DNA of 64,000 nt from Elymus sibiricus (Eukaryota; Streptophyta; Magnoliopsida; Poales; Poaceae), in contig CM077671.1 in the NCBI GenBank assembly GCA_039707655.1, forward strand, positions 304,420,509-304,484,508, written 5' to 3'. The translations under genes were made by a program, and so were the position numbers. Below the pieces are notes generated by a model. The model had not been told where the DNA came from. It ran no database searches and saw nothing but the letters and a program-made list of their open reading frames with translations. Below, in pieces: positions 34,574-46,740 of this stretch (positions are counted from its first letter, which is position 1; the number at the start of each line of letters is the position of its first letter).

Positions 34574-35988
34574 GAAAAGAGCTTGATAATCCCCAAGTGC
34601 AAGGAATCATCGTAGCACTTTCCAAAGATGGAAGTGATAAATATGGATTGTCGAACCCACAAGGACATAAGGTAAGATCAATATTCTCTAAAGTCCTATC
34701 TGCCCCCGATACGACTCTACATACACCGAACGTTTGCTTCTATCTAGTAACGAGAAATAAAACTGCATTGTGGGTATAAAGAGGATAGCTTTGCATGATA
34801 TTGTAGAACTAAAATATAAAAATAGTTTCTGCCTAGATAAAGTTAGAATATATTACAATATATTACAAATAGTGAGTGTTAAACAATGATGGTATGGTGT
34901 GCGGAATCATCCTAGGCAATTGATAACAAGATCGGTAGTCATTCTTGCAATTTTATATGAGGGAGAGGCATGAGCTAACATACTTTCCTTACTTGGATCA
35001 TATGAACTTATGATTGGATCTCTAGCAAGCATCCGCAACTACTAGAAATCATTAAGGTAAACCCAACCATATCATTAAACATCAAGTCCCCTTTACTCCC
35101 GTACGTAAACAACCCCCTTACTCGGGTGTAAGCTTGTGTCACTCTAGCCACCCACTATAAGTGAATCATGAACTTATTGCAACACCCTCCAGCGTGGAGC
35201 CTTCACATGTGCGCCTCCCAGAAGGCACCTTAGGACAGCACCAAAATAGAACATACACTCAAACCAATCAAGATCCTCAATCAACCCAAAGGACAACATA
35301 GATCTACTCAAACATCATAGGATGGCAACACATCATTGATTAATAATATGTGGCATGAAACACCATGTTCAAGTAGGGGATTACAATGGGGTGCGGGGGA
35401 GTGGATCGCCATAGATAGGAGAGGGAAGGTGATGGAGACGGTGATGTTGATGAAGACGATCACCGCGGCGATGGTTCCTCCGGCGGCACTCTAGCTCCAC
35501 CGGAAGAGAGGGGGTGAGAGTCTCCCCCCTTAGGCTTCCTCCTCCATGTCCTCTCCCAAGATGGGGAGAGGTTCTCCCCTCTGGTCCTTGGCCTCCATGG
35601 CTCCCGGAGGGGCGAGAGCCCCTCTGAGATTGGATCTCTCTCTCTGTTTCTCTCCTGTTTTCTCTCCAAATTGGTTTTTCATCGATACAGAGAGTTGCGG
35701 CGGCAAGGCGGAGGGTCTCTCTTTATTTTTGGGGTTTCTGAGATTTATGGGATTTTCCAGCGTTGAAATCATGCGCAACGGAGCTACGTGGGCCCCACAA
35801 GCCATCAGGGCACGCGCCCCCAGGCCGCGCCCCCCAGGTCGCGCCCTGTTGGCTTGTGGCCCACAGGTGGCTCCCCTCCGGTGGTTCTTTTCTGCAATAT
35901 TGCTTATTTCCTCGAGAGAAAAATCATCAAAAAGTTTCGGGCAGTTCCGAGAACTTTCATTTTCTGCACAAAAACAACACCACGGTAA

Positions 35989-38962
35989 TGTAACATCCCA
36001 AAATTTGGAATGTTAAATAAATGAATTGAATGAATGATTGTTTGATTGAGTGAAAATTTGAAACTTTTGAAAACATTTTTTTTTGAACTTGGAATGAGAG
36101 GGAATAAAATGACTTTCCCCCTTTGCTTTTGAATTCAAATTCATCCAATTCAAATCATGGAGAGAAGATGACATGACTTCTTCAAATAAAATATTTGAAA
36201 AGTGGATTTGAAAGTTTTTGGAATCTATTCCATTTTTGGTTCTATTTCAAAGCTTGAAAGAATTCAAAGTTCATTGCCCCAAATTTCAAATTTGAGAGGA
36301 GGAACATGACCCCATACCAGGGGCATTTTTGTGAAATATTTGAACCCTAAAACACAGGGGGTTATTTGAAATTTTTTTTTGCAAAAGAAACAAAAACAAT
36401 TTAGGCATTTTCTGAAAAATATTTTTTTATGTATTTATTTTGGCCGTGGAAAAATGTTCATCTTGTTGAAATTATTTTTCTTATCATTTTGGTATATAAA
36501 ACTTCCTTGTTTGAGTTTGATTTGATTTTCCAAATCACCTTTTTCCTTCTCTGTTTTAACTAAAAGGAAATATTTTTCTGCAAATTTTGACATAAAATAT
36601 GTCTATATAAAAATATTATAGTTTTTCTTTTATTTAGTTTTCTTTTCTATTTTGTTTTATAAAAGGAAGATTTCCTTTAATAGGAAACACAACGAGCCGG
36701 CCCAACCGCGGATCGGGCCCAAATCCCCCAGCTGGACCCGAATCTCCTCCCGATCGGCCATCGATCCCCTCAAGGATTCCCTCTCTCTCTCTGACAGGGG
36801 GACCCGCGCCCGACCCTTCCCTCGCGCGGTCACCTCTTTCCTTCCCCCGCCCCGATCTCTTTCCTTCGCCACGGACGTCGCCGGATCCGATCGCCGCCGC
36901 CGCTTTGCTTCCATTTAGACGCCCTCGACCCCCTGGCTATATAAGCCACATCACCATGCCCCCGTTCCGCCCTAGAACACCACCTCCCACGCACCACCGC
37001 CGCTGCAATCCCTCGCCGGAGCTGCACCACGGCCACCGCTGCCATTGCCGATCCCCTGCTCGCCCTAGTCACTCCCCTCGCCAACTGTGCCCGCAAATCG
37101 CTCCGCCACCCTCACCTGCGCCTCCCCGTGCACTCGACCGAGCCCAACACCCCCGGAGCGACCTCCCCGTCGACACCCGAACGCCATCCGCCGCCCACGA
37201 GCTCGCAGTCGTCAACCCCGTCGCTCCCAACCGACCCCGAGGTCACCATCGTGCTCGCCGTCGTCGTCCTCTTCTCCTGAGAATCTCTCCGTCGCCGGAG
37301 GACCCCTGGAACGCCGTCCCCGTCAAGCCCGCCGCCTCGGACATTGCCGGAACCTCGCCGGAGAACTTCTCCACCGCGGTAAGTCACCGGAGCCCCCTCT
37401 CACCGTTAGATCTCGATCCTAAGGCCAAGATTAGATCACTTAATAGGCCGAATCGTTTTCTGTTAATTATCGGCCGTCCGCCCGAAGCACTCGCTCACGC
37501 GCACCTCTCGGCAAATCACAAGACGCCACGTGTACCCATGTTCGCTAGTTAGATTAGTTTTTCTTTTTCTGTTTCTGTTCTAAAAACAGAATAGTTTCAG
37601 TTTTGTAAATTAGATATCTCTTAGGATTTTTATTTTTTTAATTTCATTATTTTTGCATTGTGTCACAAATTTTATCTAGTTTCTGTATATATAAAATTTG
37701 GCCATATTTGAATAGTTTAAATTCAGATTCAAACAGATTTGAATTCAAACTTGTTTTGCTTATAACTTGAGTTTAAAAATATATTTTTGAGTGAATCTTT
37801 TTGCTACTGGTCACTAGTGACTTTGTTTATCAGTAGGAACAATGTGGGAATTTTTAGCATATTTTAAATTAGGGTTTCAAGCAAAACAGATTCTGTTTTA
37901 ATTCTTTTTAGGTTTATTTCTATTTCTTTTGTTTTAAATTGTTTTAATTTATTTTCTCTTATATTAGTTGACAAGTTTTACTTTGTTTTCTGTTAGTTAG
38001 CAGTAGTATTTCAACGAAGTTTATTTTTATGTCATTTATTATTTTTATAGCATGAAATCAATTCTAGTTTCATAATAACTTGCAAATTGATTTCATTGCT
38101 AGTTTGATTTCCTATTTGAAAAAAAAAATTATAAATTGTTTTATAAGTTTTAATTTCTGTTAACTTAGTGGTTACTCTGGTAGGTCAGATTGCTACGAGA
38201 TGTAGAAGAACGGTAGGATTGGATGGGCACTGACTTTCTATCAGAGGATCGCTTTGGAAAGCCATGTTTCGATCGTCTCGTTCTCAAACACCAGGCAGTG
38301 CGAGGACACAACGGGAGGGATCGAATCTTGCGGGTAAAGTGTACAAACCTTTGCAGAGTGTCAAACTAATCGATTAGCCGTGTCCCCGGTTACGGACAAC
38401 ATGAGCACCGGAGATGATACTATCAGCCAGTCTCAACACAATTAATAAATTTTTATGATGAGTGGGTCTATTAATAATTTTTGGGACATGAGAATTGGTT
38501 GGTGGAACCATCTCATTAACAACCAACCTTTATAGTGATTTCCGTTTGACTCCTTTGTTGTAGGAAAAATAAAACCAGCTTTTCTGCTAAAACTCAGACA
38601 CATAGCCACAAAGCCTTTTGCATATAGAATAGTCTTATCATTTTAACCTATGGTGATCTTGCCGGTACATTCAATGTACTGACCTACACGGCTGCAACGT
38701 CTTATGTTGCAGATACTTCTCTATGACGAGTAAGAGTACGATTTAGGGTTACGGTCTACACTCAACCTGCCGTTGGTGTTTATTGGGACTCCACTCCCGT
38801 TGACTGTTTCCGCTGAGATTTAAGAGGTATATATCAATTTTACGTTATTTACATGTGATTGAACTTTGATATATACATTGATGTACTGTGTGTGCCAGCA
38901 TACTGATCCAGGGATGGCACTGACACACAGAGGCTTGACTCGTTTTGAGTCGGGACGCTACA
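35989..38962 (+). repeat. 5' LTR of element F (2974 bp)
   Basis: A/T-rich outer parts surround a CpG-rich core (36690-37550) with a TATA box (CTATATAAG) near 36936. A strong donor-like GTAAGT lies at 37380-37385. It lacks a 932-bp segment present in the 3' LTR; the break at 38166 shows cttag. Confidence 0.88.
36957..37552 (+). other. Open frame in the CpG-rich leader of the F LTR, probably not a gene
   Basis: From an ATG at 36957, just after the expected transcription start, a proline/arginine/histidine-rich frame runs about 198 codons; the second LTR has the same frame at 42792-43387. The two copies differ at about seven residues, mostly amino-acid-changing. That argues against selection on a protein. 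A GTAAGT donor cuts through it. I see no domain. Confidence 0.35.
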
Positions 38963-38966
38963 GAAT

Positions 38967-38978
38967 TGGTATCAGAGC
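38967..38978 (+). promoter_or_regulatory. Primer-binding site of element F, initiator tRNA-Met type
   Basis: TGGTATCAGAGC begins 4 nt after the 5' LTR and is the complement of the plant initiator tRNA-Met 3' end. Confidence 0.85.
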
Positions 38979-39120
38979 ACATGTTGACTGTAGGACGTGA
39001 CCCTAGAAACTGGAAAGCCCATAAGACAGGATATCTCTCAAAATTATTTTCAAAAAAATCTTTTACTTCTTATCCCTTCTGAGTTTTATCAAATAGTTAG
39101 ATAATACCCTTTTGACCACT

Positions 39121-39645
39121 ATGGAAAGAGCTACAAAAATTGAAGACTATAAGGACCTGAAGAAATTGAAGACCATGAAGAATTTCCAATATTTTATGCC
39201 CCCTAGAAGACCAAACCCCTGTTGCATACTCACGTTAGATACGGTGATTTGTGAGCTGTCATTTGTGTGCATTTTTCCGACAGCCACAAATAAAACCTAT
39301 TTCAAAAACTATTGTTTGTATTGTGTGTATCCCCTCCTTTCTCTCTCTCGTATCTCATCCCCAAAACCTTGGACCCAATTGATGGTGAATGAAGCTGGAC
39401 TTGTATTCTCTGGACCAATGACCCAGCTGGAGGCAGAAGTATGGATTCAAAACATAGAGAATAGCTTCGGGAGCAACTCGATTGCAAAGAAGTATGAGGT
39501 TCAATACGCTCTTCAGTACTTTACCCAAAGTGCTGCAACTTGGTGGAAAATGCATCACGCCATACAAGGATTTAATGGAGCAAAAACCTGGGAGGAATTC
39601 AAGAAGACTCTGTTAAGACTCACGTCTCATCCGGAAGCACTATGA
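39121..39645 (+). CDS. Gag core of element F
   Basis: The first ATG in frame is at 39121 (MERATKIEDYK). The last 95 residues form a gypsy gag core: FSGPMTQLEAEVWIQNIE, then QYALQYFTQSAATWW with the conserved A..WW, and WEEFKKTLLRLT. This is the capsid-like domain of Tekay/Del-type gag. The first 80 residues look unlike gag and include a hydrophobic stretch, so an insertion or missplicing near 39230-39360 is possible. The frame stops right after the core, and the zinc-knuckle part continues in another frame at 39647. The usual linker between core and knuckles is missing, so a deletion is likely. Confidence 0.65.
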   Translation: MERATKIEDYKDLKKLKTMKNFQYFMPPRRPNPCCILTLDTVICELSFVCIFPTATNKTYFKNYCLYCVYPLLSLSRISSPKPWTQLMVNEAGLVFSGPMTQLEAEVWIQNIENSFGSNSIAKKYEVQYALQYFTQSAATWWKMHHAIQGFNGAKTWEEFKKTLLRLTSHPEAL

Positions 39646-39646
39646 T

Positions 39647-40311
39647 AGCCCTATAAAGAAGCTTTGTGCTTGCAAGATCTGTGGAGAAATAGGACACACC
39701 CAGGAAGAACACGAGGATGGATGCCCTCATTGTGAAGAAAATCACCCAGCCGAGGAATGCCCAACTGGGCAGGTGACATGTTTCTTGTGTGAAGGAACCA
39801 CTCATTTTCCGGCACAATGTCAAATATACCCCAAGGTACAAGAAGTGATGAAGCAGCAGAAGGAAGCAATGAAAGAAGTCCTCAGGAAAAAGTTAGAAGA
39901 ACCCATGACGATGGGAGATACACCAGACCCAATCGTAGATACCAAGTCATGTTATTCATGTGGAGAAGAAGGACTTATTTCCCTGAATTGTCCGAACGAG
40001 TATCTGGGAGATTTCCCAACAGAAGAAGTGCAATACAATCCTAAGGAGATAGAAGTGATGATCAACCTGGACAAGAAGAAAGGCCAAGTAAGTGGAGGCA
40101 TCAGATGTTTGCATTGTAGCTTGGAGAGGCCCCACTATTTTTGCAAGAAGTATGAACCAAGCATCAGGAAAGGAGCCCAACCCAAGAAGAAGAAAAAAAG
40201 ACTCCGTGGTTTTCTACACGGAAGGACCTAAGCCATATCACTTGTCATCGGTGCAACAAGACAGGACACTACTCCTATACCTGCCCGGAGAAGAAGGCTA
40301 AACATGAGTAG
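39647..40311 (+). CDS. Nucleocapsid part of the F gag, about six zinc knuckles
   Basis: A frame from 39647 to 40231 and, shifted, to the TAG at 40309 encodes a row of CCHC-like modules: CKICGEIGHTQEEH, CPHCEENHPAEEC, CFLCEGTTHFPAQC, CYSCGEEGLISLNC, CLHCSLERPHYFC and CHRCNKTGHYSYTC. The third and sixth are perfect CX2CX4HX4C. The first ends in H, the second is one residue short, the fourth has L for H and the fifth is irregular. A lysine-rich run separates the fifth and sixth. Such modules bind element RNA; six is many for a gag. No ATG begins it, so it is the continuation of the gag core after a lesion. No protease follows. Confidence 0.65.
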
Positions 40312-41808
40312 TTGGAGTTTTGGATTTTGGAAGTAATAAATGTAATAAGAAGCACTCTTTTTCTTAAAGTTATGAAGTTGGATTATGTAACGAAAGTCCC
40401 AGCGATTGTAATAACGTCATGAATCAATAGAATTTATTGTCATGAATTTCCATGTTGAATTGTATGAGTTGTTACTCTATGAACAAAGATCCCCGGCCAT
40501 TTTCGAGGATATGAGAAAATATGGTCTATGCAGGCATGAGTATCATTCATTTTAAGTGTGGTAGTAATCTGTAAGACCACAAGAACCAAGGTAAAAGAAT
40601 GTACACTTCATGCCAAGGAGTTGGATAAATGAATAAAGAAGACGGTAATGCTGGACCATATCAAACTATGTGGATGACAACATTTGTAATAAACTACTTT
40701 TGTAGTTGGAGTTTTGAGAATATAAGGATGAACTGAAGGAATGATTATGATGAACCCATACCTTATTGGAAAACAGACCAATGGAAAGAAAAAAATGAAT
40801 TCCGCAGAGTGGACCCTGGACAAGAATAAGTCTGTGAATTATTTGATTACCCCAAGGGTATGATGGAATGAATTGTAGGTAATGTTGGAATATGAAATGC
40901 TAGTAACCCCAAGGGTGAGTTAAAGCCGTACAAGTATTGAAGTGAGCCACAACCTCAGGATTGATAAGGAGCAAGCCCTACCTTATTGAACAAAGGAACT
41001 TGGAAGAAGCTATGACAGATCAGCAGACGTTTACTTAGGAAGATACGAAAACCTGAGAGTTGTGAAGAAACGATAGATCATTTGTTGAGCTTGCAGAATC
41101 AATGGATTTATCCGAACTTCGTTCATGGACAAGAGAAAATCTGCAATGCTTGTGAGGAAGCCCAAGTGTTAGAATACGAGATTCACTAAACCTTATACAA
41201 GGTAATGATTTGGGTGCGGAATGGATTGATCACCATGACGACTTACTCTTATCATTTCTCTTCCTATTTGGAATGGTAAATCTGAGTGACTTACCCATAG
41301 TAAAGAGACGACGTTCTTTGAAGCTTTTGTTTTAAGCCTTAGAATGGTATGATGAAGACCCCTTGTACATGGCAGCTGTTGCCAAACGTAAGAATTTTAC
41401 GGTGAGGATGAAGCCAATAGCCATTTCACTGCTGGAAAGCCACAAATGGTAGACCACCATGAGTTCATCGATAAGTTAATTAGAAATGATCACGAGACTT
41501 GTCAGTTAAGAAGACCCAGTAACGGAAGAAGTTTGTATTGACCAAGGAAACACTGGATTTTGCAAGAAATGTTATGAATATAAAGGAAGAGCATCACCAA
41601 AAGAGTTTTCTGTGGAGAATGTGAAGAGACAGATGTCAAGACCCCAGAGGACTGTCAAGATTTTGAGAGACCAGTAACTCTCATTTTAAGTGTGGTAGCA
41701 CCCACAATTATCAGACCAGTGGATTTGCTAGAAGACCCCCAAACCCTAACCTTTTCTTTCTAGCTCTTCGAATCTCGAGGACGAGATTCATTTTAAGTGT
41801 GGTAGGTT
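40312..41808 (+). other. Non-coding internal 3' region of element F
   Basis: No domain found. Three copies of a polypurine-like word, TTTTAAGTGTGGTAG, lie at 40549, 41684 and 41791; only the last is next to the LTR. Scattered in-frame scraps resembling pol are too weak to call. Confidence 0.65.
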
Positions 41809-44800
41809 TGTAACATCCCAAATTTTGGAATGTTAAATAAATGAATTGAATGAATGATTGTTTGATTGAGTGATTGAATTGAGTGAAAATTTGAAACTTT
41901 TGAAAACATTTTTTTTTGAACTTGGAATGAGAGGGAATAAAATGAGTTTCCCCCTTTGATTTTGAATTCAAATTCATCCAATTCAAATCATGGAGAGAAG
42001 ATGACATGACTTCTTCAAATAAAATATTTGAAAAGTGGATTTGAAAGTTTTTGGAATCTATTCCATTTTTGGTTCTATTTCAAAGCTTGAAAGAATTCAA
42101 AGTTCATTGCCCCAAATTTCAAATTTGAGAGGAGGAACATGACCCTCCATACCAGGGGCATTTTTGTGAAATATTTGAACCCTAAAACACAGGGGCTTAT
42201 TTGAAAAAAAATTTTGCAAAAGAAACAAAAACAATTTAGGCATTTTCTGAAAAATATTTTTTTATGTATTTATTTTGGCCGTGGAAAAATGTTCATCTTG
42301 TTGAAATTATTTTTCTTATCATTTTGGTATATAAAACTTCCTTGTTTGAGTTTGATTTGATTTTCCAAATCACCTTTTTCCTTCTCTGTTTTAACTAAAA
42401 GGAAATATTTTTCTGCAAATTTTGACATAAAATATGTCTATATAAAAATATTATAGTTTTTCTTTTATTTAGTTTTCTTTTCTATTTTGTTTTATAAAAG
42501 GAAAATTTCCTTTAATAGGAAACACAACGAGCCGGCCCAACCGCGGATCGGGCCCAAATCCCCCAGCTGGACCCGAATCTCCTCCCGATCGGCCACCGAT
42601 CCCCTCAAGGATTCCCTCTCTCTCTCTGACAGGGGGACCCGCACCCGACCCTTCCCTCGCGCGGTCACTTCTTTCCTTCCCCCGCCCCGATCTCTTTCCT
42701 TCGCCACGGACGTCGCCGGATCCGATCGCCGCCGCCGCTTTGCTTCCATTTAGACGCCCTCGACCCCCTGGCTATATAAGCCACATCACCATGCACCCGT
42801 TCCGCCCTAGAACACCACCTCCCACGCACCACCGCCGATGCAATCCCTCGCCGGAGCTGCACCACGGCCACCGCCGCCATTGTCGATCCCCTGCTCGCCC
42901 TAGTCACTCCCCTCGCCAACTGAGCCCGCAAATCGCTCCGCCACCCTCACCTGCGCCTCCCCGTGCACTCGACCGAGCCCAACACCCCCGGAGCGACCTC
43001 CCCGTCGACACCCGAACGCCATCCGCCGCCCACGAGCTCGCCGTCGTCAACCCCGTCGCTCCCAACCGACCCCGAGGTCACCATCGTGCTCGCCGTCGTC
43101 GTCCTCTTCTCCTGAGAATCTCTCCGTCGCCGGAGGACCCCTGGAACGCCGTCCCCGTCAAGCCCGCCGCCTCGGACATTGCCGGAGCCTCGCCGGAGAA
43201 CTTCTCCACCGCGGTAAGTCACCGGAGCCCCCTCTCACCGTTAGATCTCGATCCTAAGGCCAAGATTAGATCACTTAATAGGCCGAATCGTTTTCTGTTA
43301 ATTATCGGCCGTCCGCCCGAAGCACTCGCTCATGCGCACCTCTCGGCACATCACAAGACGCCACGTGTACCCATGTCCGTTAGTTAGATTAGTTTTTCTT
43401 TTTCTGTTTCTGTTCTAAAAACAGAATAGTTTCAGTTTTGTAAATTAGATATCTCTTAGGATTTTTATTTTTTTAATTTCATTATTTTTGCATTGTGTCA
43501 CAAATTTTATCTAGTTTCTGTATATATAAAATTTGGCCATATTTGAATAGTTTAAATTCAGATTCAAACAGATTTGAATTCAAACTTGTATTGCTTATAA
43601 CTTGAGTTTAAAAATATATTTTTGAGTGAATCTTTTTGCTACTGGTCACTAGTGACTTTGTTTATCAGTAGGAACAATGTGGGAATATTTAGCATATTTT
43701 AAATTCGGGTTTCAAGCTAAACAGATTCTGTTTTAATTCTTTTTAGGTTTATTTCTATTTCTTTTGTTTTAAATTGTTTTAATTTATTTTCTCTTATATT
43801 AGTTGACAAGTTTTACTTTGTTTTCTGTTAGTTAGCAGTCGTATTTCAACGAAGTTTATTTTTATGTCATTTATTATTTTTATAGCATGAAATCAATTCT
43901 AGTTTCATAATAACTTGCAAATTGATTTCATTGCTAGTTTGATTTCCTATTTGAAAAAAAAAATTATAAATTGTTTTATAAGTTTTACTTTCTGTTAACT
44001 TAGTTTTTTTTATATATTTTTTTCTATTATTTTATTATCTTATTATTTGTTTTACTTGTTGTTAAGTTTATTAACTAGAAAACTTGAGTTGTTTAGTGTG
44101 TTATTCCATAGTCCTTAGTTGTTCTTCAAAAGTAATTCTTTTTGCTAGTAAAATATTTAATAAAATATTTTTGTTAGATTTTACTTTTTGTTGTCTTGTT
44201 GCTATTGAAAATAGGACTATTTCTAGGGAAAACTACTTTGGTTGTTTTGATGAAGTTTTTTTGTTTTAACTTTTGTCTTAAGTATTTCCTTCATCACAAC
44301 ACTTTTGTGTTTGGTTTTTGTCTTGCTTTTTGATTGTTAGTATTGATTGCTAGTATGATTGCTTATATGAGTGCAATGTTTGATTATATAGATTTCATCG
44401 GAGAGTGACGAATAGTTCTATCAAGTTATTTTCTGAGAGCGATGTTTATCTTCATCAACAGTACAGGCAAGTTCACTTTGATCATCTTACATTACCTATG
44501 TTTTATTTGCATTAGCATAAATCTCTCCATCATACATCCAGTAGGATATTGAGCTTGAACTTGTTGTAGTATCATGAGGTAGGAGAAACCCAACACCCTG
44601 TTACCATTGCCCGGGAAGGGACGTTACTTCACAATTGCTACGCTTTAGTAGACGGAGTTTGGTTGTGAGATTCAGGAGTGTTGTGAGGTTAATTAATTAT
44701 TTCAAGACCTGCATGATGATCAAGACTTCAAGGACTCAATATACCTCTGGGTGGATTGGACATGCATTTTGGCAGCCTGATATCTATCATGGTTATGCCA

Positions 44801-45729
44801 GGAATCCTGGTATCTACCTGTGATCATCCCAACGGAATGCCACCCAGGTCCAAAGAGATGGATGGATACTTCAAGGCCGGAAAGCTTGCGTGTGCAACCG
44901 CAAGTCATTATGGGCTCTGGCTTGGTTGACCTTAGTGGTTACTCTGGTAGGTCAGATTGCTACGAGATGTAGAAGAACGGTAGGATTGGATGGGCACTGA
45001 CTTTCTATCAGAGGATCGCTTTGGAAGGCCATGTTTCGATCGTCTCGTTCTCAAACACCAGGCAGTGCGAGGACACAACGGGAGGGATCGAATCTTGCGG
45101 GTAAAGTGTACAAACCTCTGCAGAGTGTCAAACTAATCGATTAGCCGTGTCCCCGGTTACGGACAACATGAGCACCGGAGATGATACTATCAGCCAGTCT
45201 CAACACAATTAATAAATTTTTATGATGAGTGGGTCTATTAATAATTTTTGGGACATGAGAATTGGTTGGTGGAACCATCTCATTAACAACCAACCTTTAT
45301 AGTGATTTCCGTTTGACTCCTTTGTTGTAGGAAAAATAAAACCAGCTTTTCTGCTAAAACTCAGACACATAGCCACAAAGCCTTTTGCATATAGAATAGT
45401 CTTATCATTTTAACCTATGGTGATCTTGCCGGTACATTCAATGTACTGACCTACACGGCTGCAACGTCTTATGTTGCAGATACTTCTCTATGACGAGTAA
45501 GAGTACGATTTAGGGTTACGGTCTACACTCAACCTGCCGTTGGTGTTTATTGGGACTCCACTCCCGTTGACTGTTTCCGCTGAGATTTAAGAGGTATATA
45601 TCAATTTTACGTTATTTACATGTGATTGCACTTTGATGTATACATTGATGTACTGTGTGTGCCAGCATACTGATCCAGGGATGGCACTGACACACAGAGG
45701 CTTGACTCGTTTTGAGTCGGGACGCTACA
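41809..45729 (+). repeat. 3' LTR of element F (3921 bp)
   Basis: Same as the 5' LTR apart from point changes, a few small indels, and 44004-44935, which the 5' LTR lacks. The extra segment is bounded by cttag at 43999-44003 and 44931-44935. TATA is near 42771. Confidence 0.88.
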
Positions 45730-45878
45730 GGTAATTCTGCTGAAAACAGCGTCAGTCCGGGTTAGTTCTAAATAAATCATATAAAGTGCATCAAAACCAT
45801 ATAAAAGTATTGTAAACATAGGCAATCATGGCATGAATACTTCATAAATTATCGATACGTTGAAGACGTATCAAGTCT

Positions 45879-46711
45879 TCTTTGAATTATATGATTCTTA
45901 TTTGCATGATTATTATAGTTTCGTAAATCTCTCTGATCTATTGATTTGGTTTGGCCAACTAGATTTATCTATCTTCAGTGAGAGGGGGTGCATTGTAGTG
46001 GGTTCAATCTTGCGGTGTTCTATATCCCAATGACAGAAAGGGACAAGACACTTATTTGTATTGCTGCCACTAAGGATAAAACGATGGGGTTGATTCATAT
46101 TAATTGGATTTTCTTTGTCTACATCATGTCATTGTTCTCCAAGCATTACTCTGTTTTACTTAATACTCTAGATGTATGCTGGATAGCGGTCGATGGGTGG
46201 AGTAATAGTAGTAGGTGCAGGCAGGAGTCAGCCTACTTGCTTATGGACGTGATGCCTATATACACATGATCATTGCCGTGAATAATATTGCATAACTATG
46301 CGCTTTTCTATCAATTTCCCAACAATAATTTGTTTACCTACCATATGCCTACTTCGAGAGAGATGCCTCTAGAGAACACTATGGCCCCCGGGTCTATTCA
46401 CATATAAATTTACAAATGCTACTATTTCTTTCTAGCCATTATTTCATTTTTTATTTTGCAATTCATCTTTATCCAACTATCAACTACAATACTTATCCGC
46501 TTGCAAGTAACGAGCTCAAGGGGTTTGACAACCCTCTTGCCCGCGTTTTGTGCAACTGTTTGCTCTTTTGTGCGTAGGCGCTGAAGACGGGAGTTGCGTG
46601 ATCCTCCTTGGTTCGATAACCTTGGTTCTCATTGAGGGAAATACTTGTCTATACTGTGCTACATCATCCGCTCCTCTTCGCGGAAAAACCCAATGCAAAT
46701 CACAAGTATCA
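45879..46711 (+). repeat. 5' LTR of element D, right part
   Basis: It continues 28846-29476 after removal of E and ends CAAATCACAAGTATCA. The same block is found again at 63825-64000 in the 3' LTR. Confidence 0.85.
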
Positions 46712-46722
46712 GGAAGGATTTC

Positions 46723-46740
46723 TGGCGCCGTTGCCGGGGA
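46723..46740 (+). promoter_or_regulatory. Primer-binding site of element D, tRNA-Asp type
   Basis: TGGCGCCGTTGCCGGGGA, 11 nt after the LTR, without mismatch to the expected tRNA-Asp 3' end. Confidence 0.85.

Larger units (their letters stand above)
31014..34583 (-). other. Internal region of element E, non-coding
   Basis: No protein domain in any frame. In minus sense it holds a polypurine tract (AAGCTTGGGGATGC) next to the 3' LTR, two internal polypurine-like hairpins (32740-32820 and 33460-33545), a block related to the Sabrina-like 3' region (31850-32250), and a block ending GGCAACCCAATAG (34137-34160) shared with D at 58705-58725. Confidence 0.75.
35989..45729 (+). mobile_element. Element F: LTR element with 3-4 kb LTRs and a zinc-knuckle gag only
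   Basis: LTRs run TGTAACATCCCAAA to GGGACGCTACA. Target duplications ggtaa at 35984-35988 and 45730-45734 match exactly. The primer site pairs with initiator tRNA-Met, and the 3' end CTCGAGGACGAGATTC then TTTTAAGTGTGGTAGG is the polypurine region style of Tekay/Del-like gypsy elements. The 2.85-kb internal region has gag but no pol. Confidence 0.85.
29477..45873 (-). mobile_element. Element E: Athila-related non-coding LTR element, minus strand
   Basis: The 3' LTR is 29477-31013, internal 31014-34583, and the 5' LTR 34584-45873, which contains element F. Target duplications agtct (29472-29476 and 45874-45878) match exactly. The internal region is only 3.57 kb and holds no gag or pol, so E depends on other elements for mobility. 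Its 3' internal part is related to D's but its LTR family differs (TGATACGTCTTCAACG). Confidence 0.85.
34584..45873 (-). repeat. 5' LTR of element E, split by element F
   Basis: LTR sequence is 34584-35988 and 45735-45873. Its palindrome region (35803-35853) carries an extra GC-rich copy compared with the 3' LTR, and its CT microsatellite is short. F lies between the ggtaa duplications. Confidence 0.85.

Noticed and set aside
36905..37552. A 215-codon Pro/Arg-rich frame in the F LTR as a host gene
   Set aside because: It is present in both LTRs with mostly amino-acid-changing differences, is crossed by a splice donor, and has no domain.
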